From positions 281,160 through 345,159 of the forward strand of contig SVKO01000001.1 in NCBI GenBank assembly GCA_015068455.1: a DNA stretch of 64,000 bases. Direction: 5' to 3'. The DNA is from Oscillospiraceae bacterium (GTDB lineage: Bacteria; Bacillota; Clostridia; Oscillospirales; Oscillospiraceae). Positions 17,606 through 24,972 of this stretch are shown piece after piece. A program made the translations under genes and the position numbers. Under the pieces are notes generated by a model. That model searched no databases and was not told where the DNA came from. It saw nothing but the letters and a program-made list of their open reading frames with translations. The first letter of the stretch is position 1, and each line of letters starts with the position of its first letter.

Positions 17606-18493
17606 TTATTCCTCAAGCAGCCCCTGCAAATCGAAATCGGGGATATATTCCGCGGCGGCGCTGTCGAGATCCTGGTAGTAAAAGTCCCGCAGGCCCTCCA
17701 TCTCCGCCCAGCTCAGCACGGCCGCATATTCGTCCCGGCTCACGCGCCGGTCCAGGGGCGCCGTCTGTCCCGGCATGGGGCAGTACTGGCCCATGATCGA
17801 TACCAGCGCGCCCCGCGGGGCGGCCTCCCGGGCCAGCCAGGATACCGCGTCCAGGGAATTGTCCAAAAATCCCGGCAGCACCAGATGCCGGATGAGGGTG
17901 CCCCGGCGCAGCTCGCCGTCGGTGATCTCGGCGGGGCCCGTCTGGCGGAGCATCTCTCCGATCGCGGCCCGGGCGACCTCGGGATAGTCCGGCGCGGCGC
18001 TCAGGCGGAGCGCCAGGGCGCCGTCGGCATATTTATAGTCCGGCAGATACACGTCCACCAGGCCCTCCAGGGCCCGCAGGGTCTCCACGCGCTCGTAGCC
18101 GCCGCAGTTGTAGACCACCGGCACCGGCAGCTTCGGGGAAAGGGCCTCGACCACCGTGGGCAAAAACTGGGTGGCGGTGACGAGGTTGATGTTCTGGCAG
18201 CCTTCGTCGATCAGGCGCGCAAAGCAGCCGCGCAGCGCCCGGGCCGACAGGGGCTTTCCGAATCCGCCGGCGCTGATGGACGCGTTCTGGCAGAAGACGC
18301 AGCGCAGAGTGCAGCCGGAGAAGAACACCGCCCCGCTGCCGCAGCTGCCGGAAATGACCGGCTCCTCCCAGTAATGGGCCGCCGCCCGGGCCGCGGCCGC
18401 GCCCGCCGGCATCCGGCAGAAGCCCAGCTCGCCCTTCGTGCGGTCCACGCCGCACTGCCGCGGACACAGCCGGCATTCAGTATAAGAAAGCAT
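17606..18493 (-). CDS. Radical SAM protein, PflA/PflX-like
   Basis: 295 residues. The radical SAM cluster motif CTLRCVFC provides Cys61, Cys65 and Cys68. An N-terminal Cys cluster (Cys7, Cys10, Cys14, Cys26; CRLCPRQCGV) may bind a second metal centre. The rest is typical of the PflX branch of pyruvate-formate-lyase-activating-enzyme-like proteins: GCQNINLVTATQF, VVYNCGGYERVETL, VDVYLPDYKY, LVLPGFLDNS. The substrate is unknown. ATG 18493 has GGAGG five bases upstream and a consensus promoter about 45 bp further on. It is a single gene, convergent with purB. Confidence 0.88.
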   Translation of the reverse strand: MLSYTECRLCPRQCGVDRTKGELGFCRMPAGAAAARAAAHYWEEPVISGSCGSGAVFFSGCTLRCVFCQNASISAGGFGKPLSARALRGCFARLIDEGCQNINLVTATQFLPTVVEALSPKLPVPVVYNCGGYERVETLRALEGLVDVYLPDYKYADGALALRLSAAPDYPEVARAAIGEMLRQTGPAEITDGELRRGTLIRHLVLPGFLDNSLDAVSWLAREAAPRGALVSIMGQYCPMPGQTAPLDRRVSRDEYAAVLSWAEMEGLRDFYYQDLDSAAAEYIPDFDLQGLLEE

Positions 18494-18539
18494 GTTTGCC
18501 TCCGAAAAAGCAAGGATCGCGCCGTACCGGCGCAATTTG

Positions 18540-18568
18540 ATTATACCAACCGGCGCTGTTCCGGGCAA
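18540..18568 (-). promoter_or_regulatory. Sigma-A promoter of the radical SAM gene
   Basis: Minus strand TTGCCC (18568-18563), 17-bp spacer, TATAAT (18545-18540). Confidence 0.75.
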
Positions 18569-18588
18569 GGAAAAATTTCACCGGACTA

Positions 18589-18617
18589 TTGACAAACCTA
18601 CCGGGCATTGGTATAAT
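18589..18617 (+). promoter_or_regulatory. Consensus sigma-A promoter of tRNA-Val
   Basis: TTGACA (18589-18594) and TATAAT (18612-18617) with a 17-bp spacer; both boxes are perfect. The tRNA begins 12 bp after the -10 box. Confidence 0.92.
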
Positions 18618-18628
18618 AGCTGTGCTTT

Positions 18629-18704
18629 GGACGGTTAGCTCAGCTGGTAGAGCATCTGCTTGACGTGCAGGAGGTCAGGGGTTCGAGTCCCTTATCGTCC
18701 ACCA
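18629..18704 (+). tRNA. tRNA-Val (anticodon GAC)
   Basis: 76 nt cloverleaf including an encoded CCA end. The acceptor arm pairs GGACGGT with ATCGTCC. The D arm is GCTCAGCTGGTAGAGC. The anticodon arm is CTGC-TTGACGT-GCAG, giving anticodon GAC, and the T arm contains GGTTCGAGTCC. A perfect promoter and an immediate intrinsic terminator flank it. Confidence 0.96.
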
Positions 18705-18868
18705 AAAAAGTACCGCAGCTTTTGCTGCGGTATTTTTTTGCCCATGAGAAAGGGACTCGAAAGATCAGTTCCGACAGTCCGGGGGACTGTCGGGCGCCGC
18801 CGCAACGGGCGGCGCAACCTTACTTTTCTGCCTTGGCAGAAACGCGGCGAGTCCCTTATCGTCCACCA
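18702..18868 (+). repeat. tRNA-Val tail module, first copy
   Basis: Begins at the CCA end of tRNA-Val with the terminator block also found at 19073, continues through CCCATGAGAAAGGGACTCGAA, and ends with a second copy of the tRNA 3' tail (CGAGTCCCTTATCGTCCACCA in the tRNA at 18684-18704 and again at 18848-18868). AAGGGACTCG at its start is the reverse complement of CGAGTCCCTT at its end, so the module is also a stem. Inner hairpins are CCGACAGTCC/GGACTGTCGG and GCGCCGCC/GGGCGGCGC. No protein is encoded. Confidence 0.8.
18710..18739 (+). terminator. tRNA-Val terminator
   Basis: TACCGCAGC and GCTGCGGTA arms with a TTTT loop, then seven T residues. An identical hairpin recurs at about 19081-19110. 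Confidence 0.9.
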
Positions 18869-18908
18869 TAAAAGGATTGCTATCTTGACAAAGGTAGCAA
18901 TCCTTTTT
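18869..18908 (+). terminator. Terminator after the second tRNA-Val tail
   Basis: AAAGGATTGCTA pairs with TAGCAATCCTTT, followed by TTTAT. It directly follows the second CCACCA, mirroring the tail-then-terminator order of the real tRNA with a different hairpin. Confidence 0.8.
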
Positions 18909-18957
18909 ATAATCAAATGCGATAAGTCATACGGATGCGGTATGATGAAATCGACGT

Positions 18958-19016
18958 GATCAGCGGTGGGCTATGGATGCGCCAGCTAAGCGCAGACCCT
19001 GGCCCATCGGCTGATC
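18958..19016. other. Extended imperfect stem-loop between tRNA tail modules
   Basis: GATCAGC (18958-18964) pairs with GCTGATC (19010-19016), and the adjoining GTGGGC/GCCCA segments extend the stem around a loop of about 30 nt. No open reading frame, T tract or known RNA family is recognised. Flanking bases to 19072 are AT-richer than the surrounding DNA and carry nothing else that I can identify. Confidence 0.5.
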
Positions 19017-19072
19017 GTTTATGTTACGAAATTTAACGATAACCCCGATTTTGTTAAAATAGCAATCTATAG

Positions 19073-19197
19073 CCAAAAAAGTACCGCAGCTTTTGCTGCG
19101 GTATTTTTTTGCCCATGAGAAAGGGCCTCGAACAATCCGTTCCGACGCTCCGGAGGCCTGTCGGTCCGCCCGCGGGAGCGTCCCTTATCGTCCACCA
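19073..19197 (+). repeat. tRNA-Val tail module, second copy
   Basis: Near-exact repeat of the first module's start (CCAAAAAAGTACCGCAGC, then the terminator, then CCCATGAGAAAGGG), a different shorter middle, and a third tRNA tail at 19178-19197 (GCGTCCC in place of GAGTCCC, then the same TTATCGTCCACCA). Spacing between module starts is 371 bp. Confidence 0.8.
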
Positions 19198-19202
19198 AAA
19201 AA

Positions 19203-19240
19203 GAAACCTCTTTTGTTCCTCGGGCAAAAGAGGTTTCTTG
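19203..19240 (+). terminator. Terminator after the third tRNA-Val tail
   Basis: GAAACCTCTTTTG pairs with CAAAAGAGGTTTC, followed by TTGTTG. The T tract is interrupted, so the strength is uncertain, but the 13-bp stem is perfect. Confidence 0.7.
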
Positions 19241-19269
19241 TTGTTGCCGCCAACGAAATATGGTATAAT
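19241..19269 (+). promoter_or_regulatory. Sigma-A promoter of mgtC
   Basis: TTGTTG (19241-19246), 17-bp spacer, TATAAT (19264-19269). About 140 nt of leader follow before the ATG. It contains the hairpins GGAACGGC/GCCGTTCC and AATCCG/CGGATT and no T tract. I do not recognise it as a known riboswitch. Confidence 0.75.
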
Positions 19270-19408
19270 TATGCCAGCCTGATGCGTAAGCTCATTTGAA
19301 CTCAGCGATTTGGCGGGGAACGGCTGATCCGCCGTTCCAATCCGTCTGCCGATCGGATTTGATCTCAGGAAACAGAGGAACGGCGTGTCGGAAGAAACGG
19401 AGGATACC

Positions 19409-20100
19409 ATGGAACAGATTCGAGCGTTTTTCAATTATATCGGGGAATTCAATGCGGTCAGCGTGCTGCTGCGCGTCTTTCTTTCCGTGATCGCCGGCGG
19501 CGTGATCGGCTACGAGCGGGACGTCACGGCAGGGCGGCGGGTTTCCGCACGCATCTGCTGGTCTGTCTCGGCGGTGCAATGACGTCGCTTTGCAGTGTAT
19601 TTGTTACCACTGTATCCGGCATGGACGGCGACATTTTTCGGATCTCCGCGCAGGTGATCTCCGGCATCGGTTTTCTGGGCGCCGGCATCATTCTGGTCAA
19701 GAACAACAGCACCGTTGCCGGCCTGACCACCGCCGCCGGCATGTGGGTCACGGCGACGATCGGCGTGGCCTTCGGCTACGGCTTCTATGCCGGCGGGCTG
19801 CTGGCCGCGGTCATCTGCGTGGTCAATGCCGCACTTCTGACCAAGGTCGAGCACAACCGTCTGCAGGCGATCCGCTTCTATGTGGAAGTCAACGACATTG
19901 AAAAGATCCAGACCGTTCTGGAGCAAATCGAAACGATCCTGGAAAAGGACGTCTTTATTGAAACGATCCCGGCCAAGAGCAGGATCGTCGGAAGCATCGG
20001 CTTCGAAGTCATGAATCTGAATTCGAACCGGGGCAGCTATGAGGAAATCAAGCAGGCCATCGGTCAGATCGATGGGATCAGCTTCGTCGTTCCGGGCTGA
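19409..20100 (+). pseudogene. mgtC: MgtC/SapB-family membrane protein gene with an internal frameshift
   Basis: The first frame starts at ATG 19409 (GGAGG six bases ahead) and encodes FFNYIGEFNAVSVLLRVFLS...GGVIGYERDV, then drifts into unrelated sequence and stops at 19582. The family motif continues one base back: from 19528 the other frame reads GRAAGFRTHLLVCLGGAMTS and stays open to 20100 through the membrane region and the C-terminal ACT-like domain. So the ER-xxx-GR-xAGxRTH motif is complete but split by a one-base deficit near 19525-19528. MgtC proteins relate to magnesium homeostasis and acid tolerance. Either the gene is inactivated in this strain or the base is an assembly error. No slippery heptamer is evident at the junction. 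The intact protein would be about 230 residues. Confidence 0.85.
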
Positions 20101-20163
20101 TCCGGCTGCCGCTGCCCCTGCAGGATGCAAACCGGCAGCGGATGCCGTTTTTATCTGCTGCAT

Positions 20164-20196
20164 AAGGACAAGCCGCCGCGGCGGCTTGTCCTTTTT
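20164..20196 (+). terminator. Terminator after mgtC
   Basis: AAGGACAAGCCGCC pairs with GGCGGCTTGTCCTT, followed by TTTT. Confidence 0.88.
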
Positions 20197-20233
20197 TCAC
20201 CGCGGCGGTTCCGGGGCGGGGGACCGGCCGCCC

Positions 20234-20262
20234 TTGTTTTTGCCGGGCGGCTGTGGTATACT
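20234..20262 (+). promoter_or_regulatory. Promoter of the response regulator/sensor kinase genes
   Basis: TTGTTT (20234-20239), 17-bp spacer, TATACT (20257-20262), 33 bp before the TTG start. Confidence 0.75.
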
Positions 20263-20295
20263 CAAACAATCAGGAACAGGCAGGAGGTGCACATC

Positions 20296-20967
20296 TTGTA
20301 TCGGATCTTTCTCGTCGAGGACGACCGCGGGATCGCGGACGCCATCGCGGCGCAGACCGCGCTGTGGGACATGGAGACGGTCTGCGCGCGGGATTTCCGC
20401 AGCGTCATGACGGAATTCGCGGCATGCGACCCCCAGCTCGTGCTGCTGGATATCTCCCTGCCCTTTTATGACGGCTACCACTGGTGCCGGGAGATCCGGA
20501 ACGTCTCCCGGGTGCCGGTCATTTTCATCTCCTCCGCCGCCGACAACATGAACATCATCATGGCGATGAACATGGGCGCGGACGATTTTATCGCCAAGCC
20601 CTTCGATCAGAGCGTGCTGATGGCGAAAATCAACGCCCTGCTGCGGCGCACCTACGATTTCGGCACGTCGACGAGCGTGCTTGAACATCGCGGCGCCCTG
20701 CTCAACACCGGCGACGGCTCGCTGAGCTACAACGGCGAAAAAATCGAGCTGACGAAAAACGAATACCGGATCCTGCTGGGCCTCATGCAATCCAAGGGCA
20801 AAACCGTCAGCCGGGAAAAGCTCATGGAGCTGCTGTGGGAGTCCGACGAATTCGTGGACGACAACACCCTGACGGTGAACATCGGCCGCCTGCGCAAAAA
20901 GCTGGACGCGGCCGGCCTGCACGACTTTATCACGACAAAACACGGCGTGGGGTATCTGATCCAATGA
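20296..20967 (+). CDS. OmpR/PhoB-type response regulator, BceR-like
   Basis: 223 residues. The receiver domain has acidic residues in LVEDD (6-10), phospho-acceptor Asp52 in LLDISLP, and a KPF loop. The C-terminal winged helix contains LTKNEYRILLGLM, REKLMELLWESDEFVDDNTLTVNIGRLRKKL and GVGYLIQ. The start is TTG 20296 with AGGAGG eight bases upstream. The kinase, and then an ABC transporter with a BceR-type operator, follow, so it probably activates that transporter in response to a cell-envelope-active peptide. Confidence 0.92.
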   Translation: MYRIFLVEDDRGIADAIAAQTALWDMETVCARDFRSVMTEFAACDPQLVLLDISLPFYDGYHWCREIRNVSRVPVIFISSAADNMNIIMAMNMGADDFIAKPFDQSVLMAKINALLRRTYDFGTSTSVLEHRGALLNTGDGSLSYNGEKIELTKNEYRILLGLMQSKGKTVSREKLMELLWESDEFVDDNTLTVNIGRLRKKLDAAGLHDFITTKHGVGYLIQ

Positions 20968-21950
20968 AACAGTTCTGGAAGCTTTATCTGCGCGGCTGGC
21001 TCCCGGGGCTCGCGCTGTTCGCGCTGTGCTGCGCCGTATTCGGCGCCACATTCTGGCTGTACGGCCTGCCCCTGGGCGCGGTGGGCTATCCTGCGGCCGT
21101 ATGCGGGGTGCTGTGGCTCTTTTTCGCGCTGATGCGCGGCAATCGCGATGCGCTGAAATACCGCAGACTCTGCGCGCTCACCGAAGCGCTGACCCCGGAG
21201 ATGCTCCCGCCCGCCGAAACCGTGGACGACGCGGCCTATCGCCGCATCATCTCGCTCCTGCTGGACGCACGAAGCGTGCAGCAGAGCAGCGCCGCCCGGC
21301 GCTATTCCGACATGGTGGAATACTATACGCTCTGGGCCCACCAGATCAAAACGCCCATCGCCTCCATGCGCCTGACCCTGCAGAATGAGGATACGGCCCT
21401 CTCCCGCCGGCTGACGACGGAGCTGGGGCGGGTGGAGCGCTATGTGGAGATGGTGCTGGCTTACCTGCGGCTGGACGCCGACGCCACCGATTACGTGCTG
21501 CGCGAATACGAGCTCGATCCCATTGTGCGCGCCGCAATCAAAAAATTCTCCGGCGAGTTCATCAATCGCCGGCTGCGCCTGGATTTCCGCCCGACAAACC
21601 TGCGCGTGCTGACGGATGAAAAGTGGCTCAGCTTTGTACTGGAGCAGCTTTTGTCCAACGCGCTCAAGTATACGCCGGAGGGAAGCGTATCGGTTTTCCT
21701 CGAAGCCCCAGCCACCCTCTGCGTCGCGGACACGGGCATCGGCATCGCGCCGGAGGACCTGCCGCGGATCTTCGAGCAGGGCTACACGGGCTACAACGGC
21801 CGCACGGACAAGCACGCCAGCGGCCTGGGCCTGTACCTCTGCAGGCGCATCTGCAAAAACCTCGGCCACGGGATCTCGGCGCAGTCCGAGCCGGGCAAGG
21901 GAACGACCGTACGCCTCGACCTGGGGCGGAAAAAGCTCTCGGTGGAATGA
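20964..21950 (+). CDS. Intramembrane-sensing histidine kinase, BceS-like
   Basis: 328 residues, short for a sensor kinase. Two N-terminal membrane helices (about 11-32 and 38-58) are joined by only a few extracytoplasmic residues. The dimerisation/phosphoacceptor motif LWAHQIKTPIA carries His126, followed by the N box (QLLSNALKYTPEG), G1 (DTGIGI) and G2 (HASGLGLYLCRRICKNLGH). Lack of an external sensor domain is typical of kinases that read the flux state of a BceAB-type transporter. Its ATG overlaps the regulator's TGA. Confidence 0.92.
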   Translation: MKQFWKLYLRGWLPGLALFALCCAVFGATFWLYGLPLGAVGYPAAVCGVLWLFFALMRGNRDALKYRRLCALTEALTPEMLPPAETVDDAAYRRIISLLLDARSVQQSSAARRYSDMVEYYTLWAHQIKTPIASMRLTLQNEDTALSRRLTTELGRVERYVEMVLAYLRLDADATDYVLREYELDPIVRAAIKKFSGEFINRRLRLDFRPTNLRVLTDEKWLSFVLEQLLSNALKYTPEGSVSVFLEAPATLCVADTGIGIAPEDLPRIFEQGYTGYNGRTDKHASGLGLYLCRRICKNLGHGISAQSEPGKGTTVRLDLGRKKLSVE

Positions 21951-21968
21951 CCGGCGCAAATCGAAACC

Positions 21969-21982
21969 TTACAGAAATGTAA
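21969..21982. promoter_or_regulatory. BceR-type operator upstream of the ABC transporter
   Basis: TTACA-GAAA-TGTAA matches the TNACA-N4-TGTAA inverted repeat known for BceR-like regulators. It lies 85 bp ahead of the ATPase start. A second TGTAA half-site sits at 21998-22002. No clear -35 box follows, as expected for an activator-dependent promoter. Confidence 0.8.
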
Positions 21983-22066
21983 GAAACAGCGGGGAAATGT
22001 AAGCCAAATGCAGGGCAAAACATTTTCCCGTTTGTTATGATGTGTACACCAAAAGGAGGAACAATC

Positions 22067-22831
22067 ATGAGTATTTTGGAAGTACACGATTTAAAGAAAG
22101 TTTATACCTCGCGCTTCGGCACCCAGCAGGTGGAGGCGCTGCGCCGCGTGAATTTCTCCGTGGAGCGCGGCGAATACGTGGCCGTCATGGGCGAATCCGG
22201 CAGCGGCAAAACCACCCTTCTGAACCTGCTGGCTGCCCTCGACCGGCCCACCTCCGGCAGCGTGCTGCTTGACGGCACCGATACGGCGTCCCTGCCGGAA
22301 AAGGAAGTGGCCGCCTTCCGGCGCGATCACCTGGGCTTTGTGTTCCAGGATTTCAACCTGCTGGACACCTTCACCCTGGAGGACAACATCTATCTGCCTC
22401 TGGTGCTGGCGGGCAAGTCCCACGCCGAGATGGAAAAGAAGCTCCTGCCCCTGGCCATGGATCTGGGCATCGCGGACCTTCTGAAGAAATATCCCTATGA
22501 GGTGTCCGGCGGCCAGAAGCAGCGCGCCGCCGTGGCCCGCGCTCTGATCACCGAACCCAAGCTCCTGCTGGCCGACGAGCCCACGGGCGCCCTGGACTCC
22601 CGCTCCACCGACGAGCTGCTGTCCCTTTTCGCCCAGGTCAACCGCGCCGGGCAGACCATCGTCATGGTGACCCACAGCGTCAAGGCGGCCAGCCATGCCA
22701 CCCGCGTGCTGTTCATCCGCGACGGCGAGGTCTACCACCAGATCTACCGCGGGAACGACACCAACGAGCAGCTCTATCAGAAGATCTCCGACACTCTGAC
22801 GGTTCTGGCGACGGGCGGTGAGCTGAAATGA
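22067..22831 (+). CDS. ABC transporter ATP-binding protein, BceA-like
   Basis: 254 residues. Walker A GESGSGKTT (42-50), Q loop FVFQDFNLLDTFTLEDNIYLPL, ABC signature VSGGQKQR (about 146), Walker B LLLADEPTGALDS and H loop MVTHS. The whole resembles the MacB/LolD/BceA class. ATG 22067 follows AAAGGAGGAACAATC. It partners the adjoining FtsX-type permease, with a four-base overlap. Confidence 0.94.
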   Translation: MSILEVHDLKKVYTSRFGTQQVEALRRVNFSVERGEYVAVMGESGSGKTTLLNLLAALDRPTSGSVLLDGTDTASLPEKEVAAFRRDHLGFVFQDFNLLDTFTLEDNIYLPLVLAGKSHAEMEKKLLPLAMDLGIADLLKKYPYEVSGGQKQRAAVARALITEPKLLLADEPTGALDSRSTDELLSLFAQVNRAGQTIVMVTHSVKAASHATRVLFIRDGEVYHQIYRGNDTNEQLYQKISDTLTVLATGGELK

Positions 22832-24876
22832 AGCGCGGATTCTACTTAAAGCTCGCCCTGGACGGCATGAAAAAGAACAAGCGGCTGTACATTCCGTATC
22901 TTCTGACCTGCGCGGGCATGGTGATGATGTTCTACATCCTGTACGGTCTGGCCATGTCCCCGCTGATGGAAACCATGCGCGGCGGCAACACCATGGGCCT
23001 CGTTCTGATGCTCGGCACCTGGGTCATCCTGCTGTTCTCCCTGCTGTTCCTGCTCTATACCAATTCGTTTCTGGCGCGCCGGCGCAACAAGGAGTTCGGT
23101 CTTTACAACATTCTCGGCATGAACAAGCGCAACCTCAGCCGGATCCTGCTGTGGGAAACCCTGCTGTGCGCCCTCTTCTCCATCGGCGCCGGACTGGCCG
23201 GCGGCATCCTGCTGTCCAAGCTGGCGGAGCTCTTCCTGCTGCACATGGCGGGGGAGCAGGCGGACTTTGCCCTTCGCATCGTGCCGAAGGGCATCCTGGC
23301 GGCGATCCTGTTCTACGGCGCCATCTTTGCCGTACTGATGGTCATTTCCCTGGCCCGGCTGCACATCTCCCGGCCCCTGGACCTGCTCAAGAGCGAGGCC
23401 GCCGGTGAAAAGCCCCCGAAGGCGAACTGGCTGTTTGCTCTGGCGGGCGTGATCATCCTGGGCGTGGCCTATTATCTGGCTGTCACCATTGAATCGCCCC
23501 TGACCGCGGTGACGCTGTTCTTTGCGGCGGTGCTGATGGTCATTGTGGCCACCTATCTGCTGTTTATCGCCGGCTCTGTGGCATTATGTAAACTTCTGCA
23601 GAAGAAAAAGGGCTATTATTACAAGCCGAACCACTTCGTTTCCGTTTCGTCCATGGCCTTCCGCATGAAGCGCAACGGCGCGGGTCTGGCCGCCATCTGC
23701 ATCCTGGCCACCATGGTGCTGGTGATGCTCTCGTCCACCAGCTGCCTCTACTTCGGCGGCGACGACGCCCTGCGCGGCAGCTACCCCTATGACGTGATGA
23801 CCGTTGCCGGATTCAACGCCCCGGCGGACTGCACGCCGGAAGTGCAGAACCAGCTGGAGGAGATCATTCAGCGTACGGCGGACGGCCATGCGCAGAACTC
23901 TGTTCTCTATTCCGTGCTGGATACCAGCGGCAGCTTTGAAGACGGCGTCCTGGACCCGGGCGGCTTCGACCGCCGCGTCGTCTCCTCCTCGGCTTCCGCT
24001 CTGGAAGCGGTGCGTTCCGTATGCATCCTGCCGCTGTCCGACTACAACCGTCTGGCCGGAACAAACCGAACCCTCGCCCCCGGCGAAGCCCTGCTCTGGT
24101 CCAGCAACCAAAAATACGACTTCGATACCTTTGCCGTCAAGGGCTGCCGGACCCTCCAGATCCGGGAGCAGCTGGACAGCCTGCCCATCCGCATCGCCAA
24201 TTCGGCCGTGCTGGCCACGACCTACTTTGTGATCGTGCCGGACTGGACGGACTACTGCGCCGAAGTGAGCGCTTACGTAACCGGTCTGGGCAGCGATATG
24301 ATCACGGCGGATACGGAAATGTTCGCATGCTTTGACCTGCCCGGTCTGAGCGAAGCGGAGCAATGCGAAATTCAAGACAAAGTCAGCGACGCGGCACAGG
24401 ATGTGCGCGATCCCGGCTGGCGCTATTTCTCAACGGCCAGCCTGGCGGACAACCGCAGCGACTTCTTCTCCACCTACGGCAGCCTCTTCTTCCTGGGCAT
24501 CATCCTCTCCATCGTCTTTATTGCGGCGGCCGCCCTCATCATCTACTACAAGCAGCTGTCCGAGGGCTACGAGGATCAGAGCCGCTTCGGCGTCATGCAG
24601 AAGGTCGGCATGACCAAAAAGGAAATTCGCCGCGCCGTCAACTCCCAGGTGATCACGGTGTTCTTCGCGCCGCTTGCCCTGGCGGGCGTGCATCTGGCCT
24701 TCGCCTTCCCCTTCGTGCAGAAGATCGTCCGCCTGTTCGGCGTATTCAATACGCGGCTGCTCATCCTCACCAGCATCATCTGCTTCCTGGCCTTCGCCCT
24801 GTTCTATGTGTTCGTCTACCGGCGCACGGCCAAGGCATACTATTCCATCGTCAGCGACACTACGCCGCGGCAGTAA
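22828..24876 (+). CDS. ABC transporter permease, BceB-like (FtsX family)
   Basis: 682 residues. About ten membrane segments are arranged as in BceB: one N-terminal helix, a block of helices including an FtsX core with the RRRNKEFGLYNILGMNKRNL cytoplasmic loop, then a large external domain of about 200 residues (roughly 310-530), and a C-terminal FtsX core containing DQSRFGVMQKVGMTKKEIRRAV. The external domain between helices 7 and 8 is the part that recognises peptide antibiotics in this family. With the ATPase and two-component pair this makes a complete detoxification/sensing module; the peptide is unknown. Confidence 0.93.
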   Translation: MKRGFYLKLALDGMKKNKRLYIPYLLTCAGMVMMFYILYGLAMSPLMETMRGGNTMGLVLMLGTWVILLFSLLFLLYTNSFLARRRNKEFGLYNILGMNKRNLSRILLWETLLCALFSIGAGLAGGILLSKLAELFLLHMAGEQADFALRIVPKGILAAILFYGAIFAVLMVISLARLHISRPLDLLKSEAAGEKPPKANWLFALAGVIILGVAYYLAVTIESPLTAVTLFFAAVLMVIVATYLLFIAGSVALCKLLQKKKGYYYKPNHFVSVSSMAFRMKRNGAGLAAICILATMVLVMLSSTSCLYFGGDDALRGSYPYDVMTVAGFNAPADCTPEVQNQLEEIIQRTADGHAQNSVLYSVLDTSGSFEDGVLDPGGFDRRVVSSSASALEAVRSVCILPLSDYNRLAGTNRTLAPGEALLWSSNQKYDFDTFAVKGCRTLQIREQLDSLPIRIANSAVLATTYFVIVPDWTDYCAEVSAYVTGLGSDMITADTEMFACFDLPGLSEAEQCEIQDKVSDAAQDVRDPGWRYFSTASLADNRSDFFSTYGSLFFLGIILSIVFIAAAALIIYYKQLSEGYEDQSRFGVMQKVGMTKKEIRRAVNSQVITVFFAPLALAGVHLAFAFPFVQKIVRLFGVFNTRLLILTSIICFLAFALFYVFVYRRTAKAYYSIVSDTTPRQ

Positions 24877-24888
24877 ACCACATCATCC

Positions 24889-24928
24889 AGCGGCCCGGAA
24901 ACGCGGCATCCCGGTGTTTCCGGGCCGC
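24889..24928 (+). terminator. Hairpin terminator after the ABC permease
   Basis: AGCGGCCCGGAAAC pairs with GTTTCCGGGCCGCT. Only a weak T tract (CTAT) follows, so termination may be partial and the next gene could be read through. Confidence 0.6.
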
Positions 24929-24972
24929 TCTATGCGCGGCGGAGCGCCGGACCATTTGAAAGAAGGATTCAT

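Noticed and set aside
18958..19016. Additional tRNA gene
   Set aside because: No T arm, acceptor pairing or anticodon loop; only a simple imperfect hairpin.
19270..19408. M-box magnesium riboswitch
   Set aside because: Hairpins are present, but I cannot find conserved M-box blocks, so I report only an unassigned leader.
19520..19535. Programmed -1 frameshift in mgtC
   Set aside because: No X-XXY-YYZ slippery heptamer or downstream pseudoknot at the point where the frame changes.
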